Notes under the pieces: model-generated
Told to the model about the DNA's origin: nothing
Databases searched by the model: none
Seen by the model: only the letters and a program-made list of their open reading frames with translations
Shown: positions 13,484 to 18,964 of the stretch, piece after piece
Numbering within the stretch: position 1 is the first letter of the stretch
How the letters are laid out: each line of letters begins with the position of its first letter
Position numbers and translations under genes: made by a program
IMG/VR virus record: IMGVR_UViG_3300042398_000516
Coordinates: 1 to 24,454 of that record
From: a virus
Length of the DNA stretch: 24,454 nucleotides
Strand: one strand, 5' to 3'

Positions 13484-13561
13484 TTAAAATCTAATCTCAT
13501 CGTCGGCCCAGTCGTAAATATCCCAGCCGAAATTGGTGAACAGGAATTGGCGCAGGGTCAT
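13484..13561 (-). CDS. 25-aa micro-protein
   Basis: ATG start overlapping the upstream stop as ATGA with GGGAG 8 nt before it. The sequence M-T-L-R-Q-F-L-F-T-N-F-G-W-D-I-Y-D-W-A-D and then D-E-I-R-F is rich in aromatic and acidic residues. The stop is 10 nt before the next gene, and AAGGAG lies between. Not recognised. Confidence 0.6.
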   Translation of the reverse strand: MTLRQFLFTNFGWDIYDWADDEIRF

Positions 13562-13695
13562 TTACTTTTCTCCCGTATATAAAACCAGTCAGCCCACGAA
13601 ATGCGGCCAGACCTGCTCCCCGAAAAGTAGAAGCAGCTTCTGCCCTTGCGTTTGTCAGCCATCTCAATACGCTTAGTTTGAATTGGGTTTGTCAT
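13558..13695 (-). CDS. 45-aa basic protein, function unknown
   Basis: Start ATG at 13695 (M-T-N-P-I-Q-T-K-R-I-E-M-A-D-K-R-K-G), overlapping the upstream stop as ATGA with GGGAG 8 nt upstream; an in-frame extension upstream would lie inside the neighbour. Basic and aromatic, ending Y-I-R-E-K-S-K. The last codons double as the ribosome site of the next gene. Not recognised. Confidence 0.68.
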   Translation of the reverse strand: MTNPIQTKRIEMADKRKGRSCFYFSGSRSGRISWADWFYIREKSK

Positions 13696-13886
13696 CGCCC
13701 CTTCTCCCATGTCAGCGCGTCGGCTTTGCCTGTGAACACTAACCACGCCGCCTTAACCCTCGAGCAGAACGACGGGTAGCCGTATGCCCTAGCCGGGACC
13801 CATGCCATGCCGGGTGGCACGCGGGTCGTGTTCTGGTTGGCGGTTTCGATAATCTCGCGCACCGATATTATGTTCGGGTATTTCAT
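13692..13886 (-). CDS. 64-aa protein, function unknown
   Basis: Begins M-K-Y-P-N-I-I-S-V-R-E-I-I-E-T-A and has a Pro/Tyr-rich middle P-P-G-M-A-W-V-P-A-R-A-Y-G-Y-P-S-F, ending W-E-K-G-R. The middle resembles small phage proteins of the P-x-G-W-V-P-A-R type, which I cannot name. ATG start overlapping the upstream stop as ATGA, with GGGAG 8 nt upstream. Confidence 0.72.
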   Translation of the reverse strand: MKYPNIISVREIIETANQNTTRVPPGMAWVPARAYGYPSFCSRVKAAWLVFTGKADALTWEKGR

Positions 13887-14254
13887 TGCCCCTTCTCCCG
13901 TATCTCCAGCCCACGGGCTTCCAGTTTGGCGCGAAGATACTTAGCATCGTGCTGACCTTGCTCTTGGTCGCTGCTTAATTCCATGTCCAAAAGAATATTT
14001 ACCAGCGGGTCAGGCTTGGGCTTGGGGATGATGAAGCGGTTGAGCGAATGGGAATAAATCCGGTTGTTAGGGTTTAAGTATGCTTCCACCGCATCGCTCA
14101 CCTCTTGCTTAAAGGCTTCGTGCTGTTCGATGGCGCGGCATAGGGCTTCGTCCATGATAAGTCCGCGCATAATACGGCGTGTAAGTTCCTTTTCCCCTTC
14201 CTCGCGCTCAACCTCATTCACTAGCGCCAAGGCTTTTGCTTCAATGTCTGTCAT
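13883..14254 (-). CDS. 123-aa protein, function unknown
   Basis: Start ATG at 14254 with AAGGA about 7 nt upstream and an ATGA overlap; upstream in-frame codons lie inside the neighbour and are ignored. The N-terminal half is helical and acidic (L-A-L-V-N-E-V-E-R-E-E-G-E-K-E-L). A central L-C-R-A-I-E-Q-H-E-A-F-K-Q-E-V-S-D-A-V-E resembles a motif in several phage hypothetical proteins. It ends E-I-R-E-K-G-Q. Function not known. Confidence 0.75.
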   Translation of the reverse strand: MTDIEAKALALVNEVEREEGEKELTRRIMRGLIMDEALCRAIEQHEAFKQEVSDAVEAYLNPNNRIYSHSLNRFIIPKPKPDPLVNILLDMELSSDQEQGQHDAKYLRAKLEARGLEIREKGQ

Positions 14255-14469
14255 TTGCTTTCCTTTAGTGCTGCGTGGGCTGCAAGGAACAGGCGCGCTT
14301 GCCGTCGGTACTGGTGCCACGCTGGGCCAAAGCACCCGACAGCATAGCCGTTCCACTCGCTCCGCTGCTCTGCGAAATCGTTGGGGCCGCCTGATGCGCG
14401 GGCTTCGGGGTCAACTCCGTCGGCCTCGCACATGGCTCGCGCCAGCTTCTCAATCAGTTCGTCGGTCAT
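14251..14469 (-). CDS. 72-aa protein, function unknown
   Basis: Start ATG at 14469 with GAGGT 4 nt upstream. N-terminal L-I-E-K-L-A-R-A-M-C-E-A-D-G-V-D-P is a pattern often seen in small phage proteins that continue to a Trp-containing region and a helix ending A-A-L-K-E. Here W-x7-G-C-F-G-P-A-W-H-Q-Y and A-R-L-F-L-A-A-H-A-A-L-K follow. No function can be given. Confidence 0.75.
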   Translation of the reverse strand: MTDELIEKLARAMCEADGVDPEARASGGPNDFAEQRSEWNGYAVGCFGPAWHQYRRQARLFLAAHAALKESK

Positions 14470-14651
14470 GCTAACCTCGTGATGAATGTTACGCCGTCTA
14501 TCGTGCGGCACTTGAACGCCTTGCCGTTGCGTATGCCGTACTGGCTGACGTTGCGGCTGGTGCGCTTTGCTGAACCCTTGGCGTCGGCTGGCATCGTTGC
14601 CACCTCGCCGACTTCCAGAGTACCCATTGGGTAAATCATTGGTCTAGCCAT
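14466..14651 (-). CDS. 61-aa small basic protein, function unknown
   Basis: Start ATG at 14651, overlapping the upstream stop as TAATG. M-I-Y-P-M-G-T-L-E-V-G-E-V-A-T-M-P-A is followed by S-R-N-V-S-Q-Y-G-I-R-N-G-K-A-F-K-C-R-T and T-F-I-T-R-L. This layout (Y-P-x-x-x-L-E-V-G, a basic helix, then K-x-F-x-x-R-T) is common among small phage proteins and suggests a compact nucleic-acid-binding fold. Function unassigned. Confidence 0.77.
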   Translation of the reverse strand: MARPMIYPMGTLEVGEVATMPADAKGSAKRTSRNVSQYGIRNGKAFKCRTIDGVTFITRLA

Positions 14652-15184
14652 TATTCGCAGTTCCATACTTGTGTTGATGTCTTGATGTCAGTCGGCCAGC
14701 CTGTGTCGCTGGTGAAGCTGCGCTCCTCGAAGAGCAGCATGTTGGTCGGTCGGATCAGCAGCCTGTCGCCTGTCGTCCGCATGAACATGAACTCCTTGCT
14801 CTGCTCTGGCGCGGCGCTGAAGCCGTCGCCGTGCGGGCATGCCGTGAACAGGCAGGTCGCCCGGTCATCGCCGCCATCATAACGCGCCTCAAGGTCGGCC
14901 AGATAGTCGTACCGTATGACGTCGAACTCAGTGCCGTAGCAGTCCCAGACCTGCGCCTGTGGCAGTGTCCAGTAATAGTCTGGGCTGTTGCTGAACGCCA
15001 TCGCATGAGGCGGCACGTTGCGGTAGACCGCGCCGCACCCCAGCATGACGTGGCAGCCCCACGCGCGGTTCGGTGTCGAGCGCAGCGCGAACCAGACGGC
15101 GGGTTCAAAGCCCTTGCCGTCCTTGCGGATGAACGCGCTGTCAACCCAGACGTACAGGTGGTGGGGCAGGTTGCGGCTGGCCAT
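14651..15184 (-). CDS. 177-aa conserved phage-type protein, function unknown
   Basis: Start ATG at 15184, in a TAATG overlap; the longer in-frame reading has low-quality sequence overlapping the neighbour and is rejected. The protein is rich in aromatic residues, with A-V-W-F-A-L-R-S, R-A-W-G-C-H-V-M-L-G-C-G-A-V-Y-R-N-V-P and A-Q-V-W-D-C-Y-G. These motifs recur in phage hypothetical proteins I remember, but no activity is known to me. Several Cys and His residues could bind metal. Confidence 0.78.
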   Translation of the reverse strand: MASRNLPHHLYVWVDSAFIRKDGKGFEPAVWFALRSTPNRAWGCHVMLGCGAVYRNVPPHAMAFSNSPDYYWTLPQAQVWDCYGTEFDVIRYDYLADLEARYDGGDDRATCLFTACPHGDGFSAAPEQSKEFMFMRTTGDRLLIRPTNMLLFEERSFTSDTGWPTDIKTSTQVWNCE

Positions 15185-15393
15185 TACTCGCCCCGCGCTT
15201 CGATCATGGCGTCGGCCACGTTGTAGCTGCTCTCGGCGAGTAATTGCCCGTCCAGTGTTTTGACGGTTGAGCAGGCGATCAAGCCCATGACTGCCTGCCC
15301 GGCGAAGTAGTCGCGCAGGGTCATGCCGGTTTGCGTGAATTGTGTAGTTGGGTCGCGCAACTGGACGTGCGGGAATGCTGGTATGTCGCTCAT
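15184..15393 (-). CDS. 69-aa phage protein of the G-M-T-L-R-D-Y-F-A family
   Basis: Carries G-M-T-L-R-D-Y-F-A-G-Q-A and ends S-S-Y-N-V-A-D-A-M-I-E-A-R, a signature found in very many phage genomes without an assigned function. Excellent ribosome site AAGGAG 8 nt before the ATG. It stands after a 36-nt gap without a recognisable promoter. Confidence 0.85.
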   Translation of the reverse strand: MSDIPAFPHVQLRDPTTQFTQTGMTLRDYFAGQAVMGLIACSTVKTLDGQLLAESSYNVADAMIEARGE

Positions 15394-15429
15394 TAGTTTT
15401 CTCCTTCGTTAAAGTTCTTCGCCGCAGGA

Positions 15430-15678
15430 TTAGCACTCATCGAGGTCTTGAAGCTCGATGATGTAGCCCGCGTCACGCAGGACGCCGACGGTCAGGCGGT
15501 TGGTCAGTGTTTCGAAACGGTCTTGAAGTGCGAAATAGCTCTTCTCCGTCTCCCTGTGGCTGCGGCGCTCACGCTCCAGATCGGCGGCGTGCCGCTCGAC
15601 CTGCTCGATCAGCCGGTCGATCTTCCACTGAAGCTCCTCTGGGCCGCCCTCTGGTGTGTCTTCGGTGATGATGGTCAT
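15430..15678 (-). CDS. 82-aa coiled-coil protein, function unknown
   Basis: Residues 15-60 form a long charged helix with heptad spacing (L-I-E-Q-V-E-R-H-A-A-D-L-E-R-E-R-R), followed by L-T-N-R-L-T-V-G-V-L-R-D-A-G-Y. ATG start in an ATGA overlap. No family recognised. Confidence 0.75.
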   Translation of the reverse strand: MTIITEDTPEGGPEELQWKIDRLIEQVERHAADLERERRSHRETEKSYFALQDRFETLTNRLTVGVLRDAGYIIELQDLDEC

Positions 15679-15866
15679 GACGCGTACCCAAGGATTTCGC
15701 TGCGTAGGCGCTCTTTGTCGGCGCGGCGCTTCGCAATCGACTTATCTACGTCTACGCCGAGGAAGTCAGCGGCGCTCGGATTGGCGCTTTTGAGGTCGTA
15801 GATCGCCAGTACCTGCATCTCGTATTGCAGCAGTAGGCTGTTCAGTTCTAGTTGCTTAGGTGTCAT
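15675..15866 (-). CDS. 63-aa helical protein, function unknown
   Basis: Start ATG at 15866 (M-T-P-K-Q-L-E-L-N-S-L-L-L-Q-Y-E-M) overlaps the upstream stop as ATGA; the same frame is open far upstream but encodes Arg/Ser-rich antigene-like sequence there. The C-terminal half is basic (K-R-R-A-D-K-E-R-L-R). Not recognised. Confidence 0.72.
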   Translation of the reverse strand: MTPKQLELNSLLLQYEMQVLAIYDLKSANPSAADFLGVDVDKSIAKRRADKERLRSEILGYAS

Positions 15867-16129
15867 TCTGGGGGTGCTCCGTGATGTTCGCCGCGTTCGA
15901 TGTTGTGCGCGATGTCCTCTAGCGCAACGTATGTGTCTTGGCCTCGGCTGAGATAAAGCTCCTTTATTTCTAACAGCCACGCCACAATCGCGGCGCGCTC
16001 TTCGGCGGCAGGGTCGTAAGACCCTTGGGTAAATCGTCCGTTTCCACCAACGTCTTTGCCCGTCAGGGTTATGCTTCCGTCCAGCAGCTTGCCGATACGC
16101 ATGATTGCCTCTTGCTTTGTCTCGGTCAT
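15863..16129 (-). CDS. 88-aa protein, function unknown
   Basis: Has a polar N-terminal half and a helix E-E-R-A-A-I-V-A-W-L-L-E-I-K-E-L-Y, then A-L-E-D-I-A-H-N-I-E-R-G-E-H-H. ATGA overlaps at both ends. Second gene behind promoter P3. Not recognised. Confidence 0.75.
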   Translation of the reverse strand: MTETKQEAIMRIGKLLDGSITLTGKDVGGNGRFTQGSYDPAAEERAAIVAWLLEIKELYLSRGQDTYVALEDIAHNIERGEHHGAPPE

Positions 16130-16389
16130 GCTGCCGCCCTTTCTTGTTGCTGGATGTGTAGCGCCTCGTCGAGCAGCTCCTCACGCAGCGTGTGCAGCGC
16201 GGCCAGTCGGTCGAAGTGGGTGATGCGGTCTGCGGCGCAGGCCAGTGTGTCGTTGGGGTAGTCGCGACCGTTGGGCGTGACCTGCTTGAGCGCGTCGATG
16301 ACCTCGTCGATAAGAGCCATCGCATTGCGGCGCGGGTCGATGAGGTCAAAGGCGCTGCTGCCGTTGATGTTCAGTGTTGGTCGTATCAT
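16126..16389 (-). CDS. 87-aa protein, function unknown
   Basis: First gene behind promoter P3. AAGGGA lies about 7 nt before the ATG in the shared leader. It contains A-L-I-D-E-V-I-D-A-L-K-Q-V-T-P and a C-terminal helix R-E-E-L-L-D-E-A-L-H-I-Q-Q-Q-E-R. Not recognised. Confidence 0.77.
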   Translation of the reverse strand: MIRPTLNINGSSAFDLIDPRRNAMALIDEVIDALKQVTPNGRDYPNDTLACAADRITHFDRLAALHTLREELLDEALHIQQQERAAA

Positions 16390-16407
16390 GGTGGTGTCCC
16401 TTAGTTC

Positions 16408-16451
16408 GTTGTTGGTCTGATTGTCTGTAAACAGTTTGAGGGTAGGGTCAA
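16408..16451 (-). promoter_or_regulatory. Early promoter P3 with conserved leader
   Basis: Read leftward: -35 TTGACC (16451-16446), 16-nt spacer, -10 TACAGA (16429-16424), 7 nt, leader ACCAACAAC (16416-16408), then AAGGGA and the ATG at 16389. The spacer shares TACCCTCAAAC with P4. Confidence 0.7.
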
Positions 16452-16455
16452 GCGC

Positions 16456-16647
16456 CTATTTGATGCGCCACACGAGGAGCATGTTGTTCTCGCGCATGGT
16501 GCGCCAGCGCCAGCCGTGGATGTGGCTCTTGTTGAGCGAGTAGATAAGGCGGCGTGTGCGCATCATCTCTGGCGGTGACAGCTCGAACTCGCCGCAACGG
16601 GCAAGCGGTATGGCCAAGATGCGGTCGTCAGTTGGTATGCGGATCAT
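16456..16647 (-). CDS. 63-aa basic protein, function unknown
   Basis: Basic and aromatic: M-I-R-I-P-T-D-D-R-I-L-A-I-P-L-A, P-P-E-M-M-R-T-R-R-L-I-Y-S-L-N, then H-G-W-R-W-R-T-M. GAGGAG lies 8 nt before the ATG, inside the HhH gene, which it overlaps by 20 nt. Possibly nucleic-acid-binding from its charge; not recognised. Last gene of the P4 group. Confidence 0.75.
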   Translation of the reverse strand: MIRIPTDDRILAIPLARCGEFELSPPEMMRTRRLIYSLNKSHIHGWRWRTMRENNMLLVWRIK

Positions 16648-17122
16648 TGGGCGTCTCCTCTTTGGCTATGGATATATCGACGGTGAAGCCGATGCGGCGC
16701 AGCTCAGGCACGGTCAGTCCGTTGCGCACCAGATCGAGCATCTTATGCATCTGGTTGATGCGGTAGGTCAGGCTCTGGTTTTGCCAGACAAGGTCTTGGA
16801 CCTCAGTCTCCTTGGCCGACAGCCGCCCAGTCAGCTCGCTGACACGCTCGATCCGCCCTTCAAGCTGCGTGTGCAGTTGCTCAATCTCCAGTTGCAGCGT
16901 CTCTGCCTCGGTCAGTGGGTTCGAGATCGGGTTGTTGGCCTTGAAGCGCTTCCACGCCTGCAGCCGTCCGGGGCCGACGCCGTGCACGACGCGCAGCTCG
17001 GCGTCGGTCACAGTCAGCGCGTGTTCATATGTGTAGGCTGGTAGCTTGCGCGGTAGACGCCAGAACGCGTCTATGATGGCCCAGTTCAGCGGCAGGTGCC
17101 GTATCAGTGTGTTCTTGTCCAT
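16628..17122 (-). CDS. Helix-hairpin-helix plus coiled-coil protein
   Basis: The 164-aa protein has a HhH-like motif at about 36-60 (L-T-V-T-D-A-E-L-R-V-V-H-G-V-G-P-G-R-L) followed by a coiled coil at about 72-135 (L-Q-L-E-I-E-Q-L-H-T-Q-L-E-G-R). HhH motifs bind DNA without sequence specificity through the G-V-G-P-G hairpin, and the coiled coil would dimerise it. AGGAG about 9 nt before the ATG. An early DNA-binding protein is likely; its precise job is not known. Confidence 0.78.
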   Translation of the reverse strand: MDKNTLIRHLPLNWAIIDAFWRLPRKLPAYTYEHALTVTDAELRVVHGVGPGRLQAWKRFKANNPISNPLTEAETLQLEIEQLHTQLEGRIERVSELTGRLSAKETEVQDLVWQNQSLTYRINQMHKMLDLVRNGLTVPELRRIGFTVDISIAKEETPNDPHTN

Positions 17123-17137
17123 GTGTCGTGTCTCCTG

Positions 17138-17332
17138 TTAAACTTGTGCGCCGTTGACGAACGTCTCGACGAGAGGCTCCTCAGTCCAGCGGCGGTCGAT
17201 GGTGCGGTATGGGCAGCCCTCGTGCTCGCTCAGGGCGATGGCGGCAGCGGCGGCCATCGTGGCGTATGAGAAGCGGGCAACCAGCTCCCACTTGTGGGTG
17301 GCGGTGCATTTGCATTCTAGGTCGATAAGCAT
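17138..17332 (-). CDS. 64-aa protein, function unknown
   Basis: A mixed alpha/beta small protein with C-K-C (7-9) near the N-terminus, an Ala-rich helix S-Y-A-T-M-A-A-A-A-A-I-A-L-S and C-P-Y-R-T near 40. AAGGGA lies about 9 nt before the ATG. Not recognised. It stands 5' of the HhH gene in the P4 group. Confidence 0.75.
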   Translation of the reverse strand: MLIDLECKCTATHKWELVARFSYATMAAAAAIALSEHEGCPYRTIDRRWTEEPLVETFVNGAQV

Positions 17333-17351
17333 GTTGGTAGTGTCCCTTTGG

Positions 17352-17534
17352 TTAAAAGTTTGTAGTGAAGATGCGGGCGTCGGTGTATCCCTCTGATTTG
17401 AGGCGGGCTACTTCCGCCTCGGCGTCTTCAGCAATCTCGTAGTAGGTGACACTCTTGTTGCCGACGAAAACATTATGGCGTTTACGGACCGGGGAAAGCT
17501 CTGCGAGGAGGGCTTCGAAGTCGGTGTCTGTCAT
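17352..17534 (-). CDS. First leftward early gene, 60-aa protein of unknown function
   Basis: Small acidic protein: M-T-D-T-D-F-E-A-L-L-A-E-L-S-P-V-R-K, a V-F-V-G-N-K-S-V-T-Y-Y-E-I-A strand region and E-V-A-R-L-K-S-E-G-Y-T-D-A-R-I. AAGGG stands about 8 nt before the ATG behind promoter P4, so it is probably among the first phage proteins made. Not recognised. Confidence 0.78.
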   Translation of the reverse strand: MTDTDFEALLAELSPVRKRHNVFVGNKSVTYYEIAEDAEAEVARLKSEGYTDARIFTTNF

Positions 17535-17552
17535 TTTGTGTACCCTTATTCT

Positions 17553-17596
17553 GTGTTGGTGAAACCACCCCTATAGAAGGTTTGAGGGTATGTAAA
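17553..17596 (-). promoter_or_regulatory. Early promoter P4 at the head of the leftward block
   Basis: Read leftward: -35 TTTACA (17596-17591), 17-nt spacer sharing TACCCTCAAAC with P3, -10 TAGGGG (17573-17568), 7 nt, then ACCAACAC, a variant of the leader, and AAGGG before the ATG at 17534. A shifted TATAGG could also serve as -10. Confidence 0.65.
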
Positions 17597-17606
17597 CCCC
17601 CTGCAC

Positions 17607-17618
17607 GTAAAAAATTAC
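17607..17618. promoter_or_regulatory. Possible operator GTAAAAAATTAC upstream of P4
   Basis: Identical to the 12-mer at 9197-9208, in the same position and orientation relative to the -35. Both copies are separated from the -35 by a C-rich tract. Possible site for the HTH regulator at 11280-11486 or a promoter UP element. Confidence 0.4.
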
Positions 17619-17707
17619 GGCATGTTACATTTGTTCGCAATCATGTGGTTTACACCATCTGAGATGACCCTGCAACCAAAGCGTTTACACCGTCCCGTCT
17701 CAATCCC

Positions 17708-17744
17708 ATGGTGCAGTGATGGGTCACGGTGCATACTGCACCAT
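17708..17744. repeat. 10-bp inverted repeat with TGGTGCA core
   Basis: ATGGTGCAGT (17708-17717) and ACTGCACCAT (17735-17744) are perfect inverted copies 17 nt apart. A second, overlapping pair GTGATGG/CCATCAC lies at 17716-17722 and 17741-17747, and CGGTGCA sits between at 17727-17733. Confidence 0.75.
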
Positions 17745-17756
17745 CACGACCAGCCC

Positions 17757-17786
17757 ACGGTTACATACTCCTTCGGAGTAACCGTG
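17757..17786 (+). other. Stem-loop in the control region
   Basis: CACGGTT pairs with AACCGTG, enclosing a 4-nt bulge and an inner ACTCC-TTC-GGAGT hairpin. It could form in RNA or in single-stranded DNA. No T-run follows, so it is not a simple terminator. Confidence 0.55.
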
Positions 17787-17792
17787 GATGGT

Positions 17793-17827
17793 GTGGGTGG
17801 TGCACCCAAAATTTCGTGGGTGGTGCA
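17793..17827 (+). repeat. Direct repeat GTGGGTGGTGCA x2
   Basis: Exact 12-bp copies at 17793-17804 and 17816-17827, starting 23 bp apart, about two turns of B-DNA. Both contain the TGGTGCA core of the cluster, so two protein molecules could bind on the same face. Confidence 0.75.
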
Positions 17828-17885
17828 AATCGAAATGGGTCGGATAAAAAATTTGATGTCGGGTCTGAACCATCACTCGCACCAT

Positions 17886-17914
17886 CTGCTGATGGCGTGG
17901 TGCACGTTTATATT
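17886..17914 (+). promoter_or_regulatory. Candidate rightward late promoter
   Basis: A -10-like TATATT (17909-17914) with a poor -35 (CTGCTG, 17886-17891). TGGTGCAC (17898-17905) lies in the spacer. The weak -35 plus a repeat inside the promoter fits activation or repression by a protein binding TGGTGCA. Assignment is tentative. Confidence 0.35.
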
Positions 17915-17963
17915 TGCGTCATGATTAAAAGGGTGGTATCCCTAAACCACTAGGGGAATAGAA

Positions 17964-18254
17964 ATGTCAGCTAAAACGTACAGAGGAAATAAACCAGAGG
18001 ACCCTCGCTGGTCGCAGATTGGTGAATTTGAGGATGATGTCCGTTGGTTTGTATTCGTGCGGGAGAACGATGGTAGTCCGTGGCTTTCGGTAAAAGTTGT
18101 GGCTGATGGTCGCGCAAAAAAGAAAGGGAACTATTGGCTCGGCTGGAACGGAAGCCGCTTCGCACAACGGTCGGACGTGAACCCGCTAATGTCACAACGC
18201 CCAAATCTATATGGGTATGTAGAGGCATTGATGTCGGCCTACGATTTACTGTGA
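17964..18254 (+). CDS. First rightward gene, 96-aa protein of unknown function
   Basis: Basic protein with a beta-rich feel: R-W-S-Q-I-G-E-F-E-D-D-V-R-W-F-V-F, W-L-S-V-K-V-V-A-D-G-R-A and N-Y-W-L-G-W-N-G. AGGGGA stands 6 nt before the ATG. Codon use is less GC-biased than in the packaging genes, which may mean a different origin or early use. Being next to the control region, it could encode a late regulator, but no DNA-binding motif is recognised. Confidence 0.8.
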   Translation: MSAKTYRGNKPEDPRWSQIGEFEDDVRWFVFVRENDGSPWLSVKVVADGRAKKKGNYWLGWNGSRFAQRSDVNPLMSQRPNLYGYVEALMSAYDLL

Positions 18255-18260
18255 CCCCTT

Positions 18261-18290
18261 GCGCAGACGGATAACAGGTGTTATTTGCGC
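18261..18290 (+). other. Hairpin between the 96-aa gene and the small terminase gene
   Basis: The palindrome ATAACA-GG-TGTTAT (18271-18284) is flanked by GCGCA (18261-18265) and TGCGC (18286-18290). No T-run follows, so it is more likely an operator or RNA-processing site than a terminator. It lies in the 72-nt gap ahead of the small terminase gene. Confidence 0.5.
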
Positions 18291-18335
18291 CATCGTGACT
18301 GGTAGCACTGTGTAAGCGAACGGAGCATGCAGACG

Positions 18336-18782
18336 ATGCCGTACCCGGCGAAGAAGACTGAGAAGTTGGTGGCGGAGGTGCTTGAGCGCCTGTCGCTCGG
18401 CGAGACGTTGACGTCCATCAGTCGCGACTTGAAGTTCAGCGCGATGTCGTGGGGCAGGTGGCTCGAAGAGGACGAAGCGTTAGCGCAAGCGCACGCGCAA
18501 GCCAGAGCCGCTGGCGCAGACGCAGTCGCCGACCACGTGCTTGAGATCGTGGACACCCCACCAGAGCGCTTCGAAGGCAAGATTGACAACGGCTCGATAA
18601 GCTGGGCGCGCAACCGCGCAGAGTATCGCCTTCGACTGCTCGGCTTCTGGCAGCCAGCCAAGTACAGCGCAAAGGCTGCCGACACTCCACCTAAGGCAGA
18701 CGACGAGGACAAGGTCGACGAGATCGATTTGATGCTGCGCGTCACCGAACGTCTGCTGGCCTCAAAGCGTGACGCCGAATGA
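18336..18782 (+). CDS. terS: Terminase small subunit
   Basis: The 148-aa protein is recognised by an N-terminal HTH-type segment (L-V-A-E-V-L-E-R-L-S-L-G-E-T-L-T-S-I-S), then W-x-R-W-L-E-E-D-E-A-L-A and the long helical region with A-D-A-V-A-D-H-V-L-E-I-V-D, and by its position just before the large subunit. It binds the packaging site and regulates the motor. Start ATG at 18336 has GGAG 10 nt upstream; an ATG at 18327 (three residues longer) has the same site only 1 nt away and is less likely. ATGA overlap with the next gene. Confidence 0.88.
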   Translation: MPYPAKKTEKLVAEVLERLSLGETLTSISRDLKFSAMSWGRWLEEDEALAQAHAQARAAGADAVADHVLEIVDTPPERFEGKIDNGSISWARNRAEYRLRLLGFWQPAKYSAKAADTPPKADDEDKVDEIDLMLRVTERLLASKRDAE

Positions 18783-18964
18783 AGCTCGCCCTGTTCACCA
18801 ACCCATGGCGTCGCGTCCGCGAACTTGAAGAGGCAGCCGCGCACCACGCGACTGAGCAGTATGCGCTCAACCACGCACTGCATCTGGCGAACGAGCGTTA
18901 CGACAAAATCCGCGCAGCCAATGCCGAGCTGCGTGAGACACTGACACTCTATCGCAATGCTTGA
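18779..18964 (+). CDS. 61-aa coiled-coil protein between terminase genes
   Basis: Starts in an ATGA overlap with the small terminase gene and ends 8 nt inside the large one. Helical (V-R-E-L-E-E-A-A-A-H-H-A-T-E-Q, then Y-D-K-I-R-A-A-N-A-E-L-R-E-T-L). Coupled translation suggests a role in packaging, but the family is not recognised. Confidence 0.78.
   Translation: MKLALFTNPWRRVRELEEAAAHHATEQYALNHALHLANERYDKIRAANAELRETLTLYRNA

Larger units (their letters stand above)
17619..17963. other. Divergent non-coding control region between early and late blocks
   Basis: No convincing gene lies here; the one longer frame (17622-17924, plus) has no ribosome site and biased composition. The stretch holds two GTTTACACC repeats (17648-17656, 17683-17691), a cluster of TGGTGCA sites, a stem-loop at 17757-17786, a 12-bp direct repeat and a possible late promoter. 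It separates all leftward from all rightward transcription, so it is the natural place for the late switch and perhaps a replication origin. Confidence 0.8.

Noticed and set aside
15185-15436. 84-residue N-terminal extension of the 177-aa gene at 14651-15184
   Set aside because: Arg/His-rich sequence overlapping the 69-aa gene; the ATG at 15184 has a TAATG overlap instead.
15867-16349. 161-residue N-terminal extension of the 63-aa gene
   Set aside because: Arg/Thr/Ser-rich out-of-frame reading of two coupled genes; the ATG at 15866 fits the overlap pattern.
17622-17924. 100-codon rightward frame in the control region
   Set aside because: No ribosome site, His/Trp-rich composition caused by the TGGTGCA repeats, and it overlaps the regulatory repeats.
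18261-18290. Hairpin upstream of the small terminase gene as an intrinsic terminator
   Set aside because: No T-run follows the stem, and transcription must continue into the packaging genes unless a separate promoter exists.
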